From: CAWBQO01 sp963790965
GTDB lineage: Bacteria; Bacteroidota; Rhodothermia; Rhodothermales; DASSAV01
Assembly: GCA_963790965.1 (NCBI GenBank)
Contig: CAWBQO010000002.1
Location: 372,001-436,000 of the forward strand
Reading direction: 5' to 3'
DNA: 64,000 bases
The position numbers and the translations under genes were made by a program. The notes beneath the pieces are model-generated. The model worked only from the letters and a program-made list of their open reading frames with translations, ran no database searches and had not been told where the DNA came from. Below, piece after piece: positions 42,799 to 50,023 of the stretch; within the stretch, counting starts at the first letter, position 1, and each line of letters begins with the position of its first letter.

Positions 42799-43467
42799 AT
42801 GAGCGTACACAAATCTGACAAGGCCAACCTGCGCAACCGGTATCACTTGTATATCGAGGCCGGGTTGGTGTTGACGCTTCTGATCTTGATTCTGGCATTC
42901 CGCCTGGACATCCGCTCGAACGATGCGTTTGAGATCGTGATGGAAGAGCAGGAAATCGTTCAGATGGAAGAGATCAAGCAGACGAAGCAAGAGGTGAAGC
43001 CGCCGCCGCCGCCCCGCCCGCCGGTCCCGATCGAGGTTCCGAACGACGAGATCCTGGACGATGTGGACCTGGACCTCGACGCCACGCTGGACATCAGCGA
43101 GCCGATGGAGTCCCTGCCGCCGCCCCCTCCTCCCCCGAAGGAAGAGAAGGTCGAAGAGCCGGAGCCGGAAATCTTTGTGATCGTGGAGGACATGCCGGAG
43201 CTTATTGGCGGCCTTGCCGCGCTCCAGTCGAAGATTCAGTATCCTGAAATCGCCAAGAAGGCGGGCGTGGAAGGCCGCGTCATCGTGCAGTTCGTGGTGG
43301 ACGAGCAGGGCCGGGTCGTTGATCCGGTGGTGGTCCGCAGCGTAGGTGCCGGCCTTGACGAAGAGGCCGTCGATGCCGTTAAGGAGATGAAATTCAAGCC
43401 GGGCAAGCAGCGCGGCAAGCCGGTGCGCGTGAAGATGTCGCTTCCGGTAACATTCAAGCTGAAGTAA
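42799..43467 (+). CDS. tonB: Energy transducer TonB
   Basis: A 222-residue protein that carries proton-motive energy from the inner membrane to outer membrane receptors. It has a cytoplasmic start, one membrane helix (YIEAGLVLTLLILILAF, residues 18-34), two proline runs (PPPPPRPPVP and PPPPPPPKEE) separated by an acidic linker, and the C-terminal TonB domain: IQYPEIAKKAGVEGRVIVQFVVDEQGRVVDPVVVRSVGAGLDEEAVDAVKEMKFKPGKQRGKPV. This is the compact Bacteroidota-type TonB. No exbB or exbD is near. A strong terminator follows. Confidence 0.93.
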   Translation: MSVHKSDKANLRNRYHLYIEAGLVLTLLILILAFRLDIRSNDAFEIVMEEQEIVQMEEIKQTKQEVKPPPPPRPPVPIEVPNDEILDDVDLDLDATLDISEPMESLPPPPPPPKEEKVEEPEPEIFVIVEDMPELIGGLAALQSKIQYPEIAKKAGVEGRVIVQFVVDEQGRVVDPVVVRSVGAGLDEEAVDAVKEMKFKPGKQRGKPVRVKMSLPVTFKLK

Positions 43468-43490
43468 ACTCCGGCTTCAGTTTATCTTGC

Positions 43491-43529
43491 AAGCCCGTCC
43501 TGATTCGGTTCAGGACGGGCTTCTCTTTT
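43491..43529 (+). terminator. Intrinsic terminator of tonB
   Basis: AAGCCCGTCCTGA and TCAGGACGGGCTT are perfect 13-base arms with a 6-base loop, followed by CTCTTTT. It begins 24 bases after the tonB stop. Confidence 0.9.
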
Positions 43530-43551
43530 GCCCCCCTTCTCCGCTTCCCCC

Positions 43552-44994
43552 ATGCGGTTCTCCGTTCGCGCCATACTCACGTGGTTCTCCAGTTCGAGCG
43601 TGGCCGGCCTGCTGAAGCTCTGGAACGACGTCCGGTCGAGCTACTGGTTCTTGCCCTCGCTGATGACGCTCGCCGGCTTCCTCCTCTCCGGGTTGATGAT
43701 CCTCGTCGACATTCGCGCCGGTGCCAACTTGCTGAGCGAACTGCCGCTCCTCTACCTCAACCAGCCGGACGGCGCGAGGGCCGTTCTCAGCACGATTGCC
43801 GGATCGATGATAACCGTTGCCGGCGTCACGTTCTCGATCACCATCGCCTCGGTTGTTTACGCCTCGTCACAGTACGGCCCGCGCATCCTGACGAACTTTA
43901 TGCAGGACCGAGGCAATCAGGTAACCCTCGGGACCTTCATAGCGACGTTCGTCTACTGCCTGCTGGTGCTTCGAACGGTGCGCAGCGCAAACGAGAGTGT
44001 TGAATCCGGTCCGGGATCGGACGCCTTCGTGCCGCATCTCGCGGTGGTCGGCGGCATTGTGCTGGCCCTTCTCAGCGTGGCGGTGCTGATCTACTTCATC
44101 CACCACATTGCGGCCGCCATCGCGCTGCCTAATGTGGTGGCTCGAATCGGAAGGCGGGTGCTCGACCAGATCGAGCGCCTTTATCCGAGACGGCTCGGCC
44201 GCCCGATGATGAACGCGTCGGAACCCCCACGCCTTCCCGAGGGCTTCGTGCAGGACGCCTACTCCGTCAAAGCCGGCAGCACGGGCTACATTCAAACCTT
44301 GGACGCGGACGCCCTGCTGCATCTTGCTTCCGAACACGACCTGATCATCCGCGCGCTCTTCCGGCCAGGCAACTTTATGAGCGACGGCCAGACGCTTCTC
44401 CTCGCATGGCCCGGCGAGCGCGTCACGGACGAGTTGGCGGATGCGCTTCGCCACACGTTCGCGTGGGGACATCAGCGGACAAGCATACAGGACGTGCTCT
44501 TCCCGATGGATGAACTCGTCGAGGTGGCCGCGCGCGCGCTGTCGCCGGGCGTCAACGACCCGTTCACGGCGATGAACTGCCTCGACTGGCTCGGTGCCGC
44601 CGTCATGGAGCTTTCCTGCCGCGACATCCCCGATACCCGGCGTGTGGACGAGGCGGGCAAGCTGCGCGTGATCACGCACCCGGTCGATTCGGTGGACTTT
44701 ATCGACGGCGTATTCGGGCAACTTCTGCCCTACGTGCAGACCGACCGCAACGCCTCCCTGCACATGATGAAGATCCTCGCGCAGGTGGCGCAGCGCACCG
44801 ACGAAACGGATGAGAAAGAGCGAATCGCCTACTATGCGGACTGCTTGCGGGAAGCAAGCGCTGCCGACATTTTCGGCCCGCGTGACCGCGAGGAGATGAC
44901 GCGCAGGCACGCGGTCATACTGGAGGTGCTCAGCCGAAGCGGCGACGCCGTCGCGCTGGCCGAGCGCAACGCCTGGATGGCCGGCAGCGCGTGA
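43552..44994 (+). CDS. DUF2254 predicted membrane protein
   Basis: A 480-residue protein from ATG 43552 (a TTG at 43528 falls in the tonB terminator). Four membrane helices occupy the first 185 residues (FLPSLMTLAGFLLSGLMILVDI; VLSTIAGSMITVAGVTFSITIASVVYASSQYGPRIL; LGTFIATFVYCLLVLRTV; LAVVGGIVLALLSVAVLIYFIHHI). A soluble C-terminal domain has the conserved RALSPGVNDPFTAMNCLDWLGA. The family is widespread and of unknown function; the helical part recalls small channels. No partner gene is obvious. Confidence 0.85.
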   Translation: MRFSVRAILTWFSSSSVAGLLKLWNDVRSSYWFLPSLMTLAGFLLSGLMILVDIRAGANLLSELPLLYLNQPDGARAVLSTIAGSMITVAGVTFSITIASVVYASSQYGPRILTNFMQDRGNQVTLGTFIATFVYCLLVLRTVRSANESVESGPGSDAFVPHLAVVGGIVLALLSVAVLIYFIHHIAAAIALPNVVARIGRRVLDQIERLYPRRLGRPMMNASEPPRLPEGFVQDAYSVKAGSTGYIQTLDADALLHLASEHDLIIRALFRPGNFMSDGQTLLLAWPGERVTDELADALRHTFAWGHQRTSIQDVLFPMDELVEVAARALSPGVNDPFTAMNCLDWLGAAVMELSCRDIPDTRRVDEAGKLRVITHPVDSVDFIDGVFGQLLPYVQTDRNASLHMMKILAQVAQRTDETDEKERIAYYADCLREASAADIFGPRDREEMTRRHAVILEVLSRSGDAVALAERNAWMAGSA

Positions 44995-45106
44995 GGGCGG
45001 CGGCTCACCGGGGGCCGACGAGTGGCCTTCAATGCGCAGCGGCTCTAATCCAGCGCACGAGGCAGGCAGACCGCGTGCCTTTGTTGGAAGAAGGCGTCCT
45101 GCGAGG

Positions 45107-46126
45107 CTATGCGCTGCGCAGCCAACCCTCCTGCCGGTACCAGGCGACAGTCTCTTTCATGCCGTCTTCCAGCGAAATCCTCTGGCGATAATCAAAATCT
45201 CGAGCGGCGGGACTGGAATCGCACATGGCACAGGCGTAGAGCGCTTCGCGCGCCTTCTCGCGGTTCAGAGGCGGGTACTTGCCCACCAGGCGTCCGCCAA
45301 GCTCGACCATTGCGCCGACCGGCCGCACGAGCGCCCGCGGCACCGGGAGCTTCCAGACGCCGCGGCCGAGCGCATCCGAAACGGCATCGGCGACTTCCCG
45401 CCAGGTGTACTGGCGGAGCGAACCGAGAAAGTAGGTGCCTCCGGCGGCCGTCTCGCTCAGGGCCGCATCCACCATCCCGCGCACGAGATCCCGGGCGTGT
45501 ACGAGGCTTAGCGCAGGCGCACTGCCGCTGCCGAGGATCGGGAAAACACCCTTTTGCGCCGACTCGATCATGGTGAAAATGTCCGACTCGCGCGGCCCGT
45601 ACACCGAGGAAGGGCGAACGACGGTAAGCGGAAGCGCCTCGGTGAGTTTCGCACCCGCGATCTCCGCCGCCATGATCGCGCGCTCCATTTCCAGCTTGCT
45701 CCGGCCGTAGCGGCTGACCGGGTTCAACGCCGACGCGGGGGTGGCGGGGCACACGTCCGTGCGGCCGACGGCGGCGAGGCTGCTCGTTACCAGGACCCGC
45801 CGAACGTCCGGCGCGGCCATGCGGACGGCTCCGAGCAGGTTCAGGGTGCCCTTGACATTCACGCGCTCGAAGGTTTCGTAATCCTTCGCCCGAGTGACGC
45901 CCGCGTTGTGGAAAACAAAGTCGACGCCACGGAGCGCTTCCCATAGGCGTTCGATGTCCGAGAAGTCGGCGTGAACTGGTTCGACGGGAAGGCCCGCGAG
46001 CCAGCGGGGTTCTTTACGAACCAGCGCGCGGACGGCGAAGCCGCGGCGAAGCAGTTCCTCGACGAGGTGGCTACCGATAAAGCCGGTGCCGCCGGTCACA
46101 AAAGCAAGAGGGGCCGATTCGGACAT
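45107..46126 (-). CDS. NAD-dependent epimerase/dehydratase family protein (extended SDR)
   Basis: A 339-residue oxidoreductase. The nucleotide-binding loop FVTGGTGFIGSHLVEELLRRG is at the N-terminus. FHNAGVTRAKDYETFERVNVKGTLNLLGA and the active-site YGRSK (with the serine in VTSSLAAVG) follow, then VVRPSSVYGPRESD. This is the atypical/extended short-chain dehydrogenase layout, close to dihydroflavonol-reductase-like and 3-beta-HSD-like groups; the substrate cannot be told. It starts five bases after the rlmD stop, so the two genes are probably one transcript. Confidence 0.88.
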   Translation of the reverse strand: MSESAPLAFVTGGTGFIGSHLVEELLRRGFAVRALVRKEPRWLAGLPVEPVHADFSDIERLWEALRGVDFVFHNAGVTRAKDYETFERVNVKGTLNLLGAVRMAAPDVRRVLVTSSLAAVGRTDVCPATPASALNPVSRYGRSKLEMERAIMAAEIAGAKLTEALPLTVVRPSSVYGPRESDIFTMIESAQKGVFPILGSGSAPALSLVHARDLVRGMVDAALSETAAGGTYFLGSLRQYTWREVADAVSDALGRGVWKLPVPRALVRPVGAMVELGGRLVGKYPPLNREKAREALYACAMCDSSPAARDFDYRQRISLEDGMKETVAWYRQEGWLRSA

Positions 46127-46131
46127 GACAA

Positions 46132-47538
46132 TCAGTCGAGGCGGCGCAGTTTGGCCACGCTCTCGATGTGGTGAGTGTGCGGGAAGAGGTCGACAGGCTG
46201 CACCCGCTCGACGGCATAGTGATCCTTTAGCAGCGCAAGGTCCCGCGCCTGCGTCTGCGGGTTGCAGCTCACGTAGACGAACCGCTCGGGGCGCAGCCGC
46301 CCGATCTCGTCGACCACTTTCGGGTGCATCCCTGCGCGCGGCGGATCGGCGATGAGCACATCGGGGCGTCCGTGGGCTTCAACGAAGTCCGGCGTGAAGA
46401 GACGCATCATGTCTCCCGCCACGAAATCGCAGTTTTCCACGCTATTTGCTGCCGCGTTGGCGCGGGCATTCGCCACCGCTTCCTCGACCAGTTCGACGCC
46501 AACCACGCGGCGAACATCGCGTGAGAGGAAGAGCGAAATGGTCCCCGCACCGCAGTACAGATCGTAGAGAAGATCGACCGGACGAAGGTCGGCAAAGTCC
46601 CGGGCAACGTTGTAGAGCACCTCCGCCTGTTCGGTATTCGTCTGGAAGAAAGCATTTGAAGCAATCTCGAACGTGAAATCGCCAATGCGGTCGTGTATGA
46701 CGCCGGGGCCGAAGATCGTGTGCATCTCCTCGCCGAAGGCCGTCTGCGCAAGCGACGTGTTGATGGTATTTACGAAAGTCGTGACTTCCGGGAAGTCGTT
46801 CTGCAGGAAGTGTGCCAGTGCCTCCATGCGATCCGGCTCGTAGCCGTTCGTGACGAGGTTCACCATCGTTTCGCCGGTCCGGTCGCCGTGGCGGATGACG
46901 AGATGGCGCAGAAATCCCTCCTGCCGGCGGATATCGTATGGCGTCCAGGCGTGGGACTTCGCTACGTCGCGCACGGCATTGACGATGCGAACGCTGAGTT
47001 CGGACTGAAGAAAGCAGACCTGCGTATCCAGCACTTTTTCGAAGTTGCCGGGCACGTGCAATCCGAGGGCGAAGTTGCGGTCGAAGTCCTCTCCCGTGGC
47101 GATCTCGTCCGCCGTGAGCCAGCGAGCGGCGCTGAAGGAGAACTCCATCTTGTTGCGATAATAGTAGATGCGGTCGGACCCGATGGCCGGCAGCACCGGC
47201 ACGCCGGCGAACCCGCCCGTGCGCTGAAACGCATCTTCGACGCTCTGCCGCTTCGCGTCGAGTTGGGCCGGATAGGCCACGTGCTGCCACTTGCATCCGC
47301 CGCACGCGCCGAAATACGGGCAGCGCGGCTCCACACGGAGCGGCCCCGGCGAGAGGACTTCAAGCAGGCGGGCCTCGGCGTACCTTTTCTTCGTCTTGCT
47401 GATTTGCACGCGAACGCGGTCGCCCGGAACGCCTCCGGCGACAAAGACGACCATGCCGTCGGCCCTGCCGAGCGACTTGCCCTGATCCGCAAACTTCTCG
47501 ATGTCGAGATCCAGTTCCATTCCTCTCTTCATACTCAC
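46132..47538 (-). CDS. rlmD: 23S rRNA (uracil-5-)-methyltransferase, RlmD/RumA type
   Basis: It methylates uracil in 23S rRNA (U1939 in E. coli) using S-adenosylmethionine. The 468 residues comprise a TRAM domain (residues 7-65), an iron-sulfur cluster site (CPYFGACGGC, cysteines at about 73, 79 and 82, with a later cysteine in DTQVCFLQ), and the methyltransferase domain with LYCGAGTISLFLS and DPPRAGMHPKV. The catalytic cysteine is in YVSCNPQT. TrmA or RlmC are alternatives within the family, but the TRAM domain and cluster favour RlmD. A second start, ATG 47520, is possible. Confidence 0.92.
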   Translation of the reverse strand: MSMKRGMELDLDIEKFADQGKSLGRADGMVVFVAGGVPGDRVRVQISKTKKRYAEARLLEVLSPGPLRVEPRCPYFGACGGCKWQHVAYPAQLDAKRQSVEDAFQRTGGFAGVPVLPAIGSDRIYYYRNKMEFSFSAARWLTADEIATGEDFDRNFALGLHVPGNFEKVLDTQVCFLQSELSVRIVNAVRDVAKSHAWTPYDIRRQEGFLRHLVIRHGDRTGETMVNLVTNGYEPDRMEALAHFLQNDFPEVTTFVNTINTSLAQTAFGEEMHTIFGPGVIHDRIGDFTFEIASNAFFQTNTEQAEVLYNVARDFADLRPVDLLYDLYCGAGTISLFLSRDVRRVVGVELVEEAVANARANAAANSVENCDFVAGDMMRLFTPDFVEAHGRPDVLIADPPRAGMHPKVVDEIGRLRPERFVYVSCNPQTQARDLALLKDHYAVERVQPVDLFPHTHHIESVAKLRRLD

Positions 47539-48031
47539 ATCCTGTGCGCTGATGTTCTGCCCGCCGGCCTCCTGTGGGGTGGCCGTAGGTACCCGTCACC
47601 GGCCATTTGGTTGACGCAGGGTTGCGAGCCGGCTTGAGAAAGCGGTCTTTGTGGCAGATCGACTCTTCTGACACCGAGGCGCAGAGATGATCACCCGCGC
47701 GAACCATGCTTTGATAAACGAGGGCGACTCCGCACATCGTAGCCGCGTTCGTACCCCCTCACAACGCCTCGCCCGCCCGCCCGTGGGGGCGCGCGAGAGA
47801 GTTGCGTGGCCGCATACAACCCTCTGCGCCTGTGCGCCTCTGCGTCAAGCCCCTCCGGAGCGTGAGGCGGAGCGCGACGGAATGGTGAACATTCTCGGAA
47901 AGAGCGGCAACCATAGGAAGAACGGTAGATCGGGGTTGCACTCTCATGGGCGGATGACCTAACTTAGCCGCTTCGATGTGCATGGCTGCCCGAGGCTTTC
48001 CGGCAGCCCCCGCCTCAACCTTCGATTCCGC
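47539..48031. other. Divergent intergenic region between rlmD and nuoH
   Basis: About 490 bases. No gene is recognised. It contains CTCTGCGCCTGTGCGCCTC at 47821-47839 and an opposite-sense GAGGCGCAGAG at 47677-47687, short motifs common in intergenic repeats of other bacteria. Promoters for both genes are expected. Confidence 0.35.
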
Positions 48032-49066
48032 ATGGACATTGCCTGGTACTGGACGGCGCTCGTCGCCTTCCTCATCGTCAACCTGCTGCTGGTCTCCGCT
48101 TCGGTGCTCGTCTACGCCGAGCGCAAGGTGTCCGGCTACATTCAGAACCGGCCGGGGCCGAACCGCGTGGGGCCGTTCGGTTTTCTTCAGCCGTTCGCGG
48201 ACGTGGCAAAGCTGATCTTCAAGGAAGAGATCCTGCCGGTTGCGGCAAGTCCCTTCATCCACTCGCTCGCGCCCGTGATCATGGTTACCATAGCCATGAC
48301 AACGGCCTCGGTGATCCCCTTCGCCCGCGGCATCGTGGTTGCGAACATGAACGTGGGCGTGCTCGTGCTCCTCGCCCTCACCTCGATCAGTGTTTACGGG
48401 GTGACACTGGCGGGTTGGAGCTCGAACAGCAAGTTTTCCCTTCTCGGCGGCCTGAGATCGAGCGCGCAGATGATCTCTTATGAGCTGTCGATGGGCCTCG
48501 CGGTCGTATCGGTCGTGCTCATATCCGCGTCGCTGAATGTGACGGGTATTGTGGAGAGCCAGAACAACATTCTCGGGATCTTTGGCTGGAACTGGCTGCG
48601 TAATCCGGTCGGCTGCATGCTCTTCATCGTAACGGCGTTCGCCGAAACGAACCGGGCACCGTTCGATCTGCCCGAGGCGGAGCAGGAGCTGGTCGGCGGC
48701 TACCACACGGAGTACAGCGGCATGAAGTTCGGAATGTTCTTCCTGGCCGAGTATGTCAACTTCTTCGTCGCCTCGTTTGTCATAACGACCCTCTTTTTCG
48801 GCGGTTACCTGATCCCCTTCGAGTACTACTTCGCGGGGTGGTTCTATGCAGAGGGCCTTGGGTGGCTGCTCGCGATCCTGCAGATCCTGAGCTTCCTCGT
48901 CAAAGTGGCCTTCTTCGCGTTCCTGTTTATCTGGGTCCGCTGGACGCTTCCGCGCTTCAAATACAGCCAGCTCATGTCGGTGGGCTGGAAGTACCTTTTA
49001 CCGATCGCGCTCGTGAACATTATCGTCATCGCCCTCGGCGTGGCGGGATACGAGTTGTTGTTTTAG
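48032..49066 (+). CDS. nuoH: NADH-quinone oxidoreductase subunit H
   Basis: The membrane subunit of complex I that forms the quinone chamber. From ATG 48032 there are 344 residues with about eight hydrophobic helices. Family text: VYAERKVSGYIQNRPGPNRVGPFGFLQPFADVAKLIFKEEI, GWSSNSKFSLLGGLRSSAQMISYELSMGLAVVSVVLI, AETNRAPFDLPEAEQELVGGYHTEYSGMKFGMFFLAEYVNFF and WVRWTLPRFKYSQLMSVGWKYLLPIALVNI. Quinone-site acidic residues (PEAEQELV and HTEYSG) are intact. The frame extends 18 codons upstream, but that tail is unlike NuoH. No other nuo gene is beside it; rpe follows. Confidence 0.95.
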   Translation: MDIAWYWTALVAFLIVNLLLVSASVLVYAERKVSGYIQNRPGPNRVGPFGFLQPFADVAKLIFKEEILPVAASPFIHSLAPVIMVTIAMTTASVIPFARGIVVANMNVGVLVLLALTSISVYGVTLAGWSSNSKFSLLGGLRSSAQMISYELSMGLAVVSVVLISASLNVTGIVESQNNILGIFGWNWLRNPVGCMLFIVTAFAETNRAPFDLPEAEQELVGGYHTEYSGMKFGMFFLAEYVNFFVASFVITTLFFGGYLIPFEYYFAGWFYAEGLGWLLAILQILSFLVKVAFFAFLFIWVRWTLPRFKYSQLMSVGWKYLLPIALVNIIVIALGVAGYELLF

Positions 49067-49150
49067 ACGCCGCTAACCCGGACGCAGGGGGAGGGCGGCT
49101 GCGGCTGCACTCCCCTTCGTCGTTAATGCACCTTCCAGAGGCATTCTGCC

Positions 49151-49825
49151 ATGCCGATCATCGCTCCTTCGATCCTTGCCGCCGACTTCTCGAGGCTCGG
49201 CAGCCATGCGCGCGAAGCCCTCGACGGCGGCGCGGACTGGCTGCATGTGGACGTAATGGACGGCCGGTTCGTCCCCAACATTACGATGGGGCCGCTCGCC
49301 GTCCGTGCCATACGGCCGTTGCGCGAGGAGAAGGACGCCGCCATCGACGTCCACCTGATGATCGAGCATCCGGAGAACCACATCGAGGCCTTTGCCGAGG
49401 CCGGTGCCGACCGGATGACCGTGCAGGTGGAAGCGTGTGTCCATTTGCACCGCGTGGTCGAGCGCATTCGGGAGCTTGGCGTTCGCCCCGGCGTGGCGCT
49501 CAACCCGGCGACACCGCTGGCGAGCATCGAAGAGATCATACCGTTCGTCGACCTCGTTCTTGTGATGACCGTCAATCCAGGGTTTGGCGGGCAGCAGTTC
49601 ATTCCGACGATGATGGACAAGGTTCGCCGCACGCGCCGAATGCTTACCCGTGCTGAATCGAGCGCGCATCTTCAGGTTGACGGCGGGATCTACGCGCAGA
49701 ACATCCGCGAGGTATGGATGGCCGGCGCGGACGCGTTCGTTGCCGGCAGCGCCATCTTCCGGGGCGACGGCACCGTCGCAGAGAACCTCGCCGCCTTCAG
49801 GCGCGCGATGATGCGTGAGGCGTAA
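49151..49825 (+). CDS. rpe: Ribulose-phosphate 3-epimerase
   Basis: It interconverts D-ribulose 5-phosphate and D-xylulose 5-phosphate in the pentose phosphate pathway. The 224-residue TIM barrel has all the family motifs: IIAPSILAADFSRLG, WLHVDVMDGRFVPNITMGP, DVHLMIEHPENHIEAFAEAGAD, GVALNPATPLASIEE, LVMTVNPGFGGQQFIP and VDGGIYAQNIREVWMAGADAFVAGSAIF. The catalytic aspartates (HVDVMDG and QVDGGI) and metal histidines are present. ATG 49151 is preceded by a weak GGCATTCTGCC only. Confidence 0.96.
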   Translation: MPIIAPSILAADFSRLGSHAREALDGGADWLHVDVMDGRFVPNITMGPLAVRAIRPLREEKDAAIDVHLMIEHPENHIEAFAEAGADRMTVQVEACVHLHRVVERIRELGVRPGVALNPATPLASIEEIIPFVDLVLVMTVNPGFGGQQFIPTMMDKVRRTRRMLTRAESSAHLQVDGGIYAQNIREVWMAGADAFVAGSAIFRGDGTVAENLAAFRRAMMREA

Positions 49826-49847
49826 ACTGACGTGAGACTCGACGGCA

Positions 49848-50011
49848 AAGAATGCGCGGAGAAATGCGCGGAATGAACGGAAGAATGCGCGGAATGCGCG
49901 GAGAAATGCGTGGAATGAACGGACGAACGCGCAAAACGGGACGGATTGGCGGGGTATGACCAAAAGAATGCGCGGAATGAACGGAAGAATGCGCGGAAGA
50001 ATGCGCGGCGG
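49848..50011 (+). repeat. Degenerate tandem repeat upstream of priA
   Basis: About eight copies of GAATGCGCGGA (variants with GAGAA or GTGG) are interspersed with three copies of ATGAACGGA. A 30-base block occurs twice (about 49863 and 49968). The array fills the rpe-priA gap. It keeps reading frames open by chance, so longer apparent N-termini for PriA are suspect. Confidence 0.75.
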
Positions 50012-50023
50012 AGGGATGATCTC

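Noticed and set aside
42543..42819. Plus-strand frame RKKLGDLALSREKKFRQRAV before tonB
   Set aside because: It has no start codon in a sensible place, overlaps tonB and matches nothing I know.
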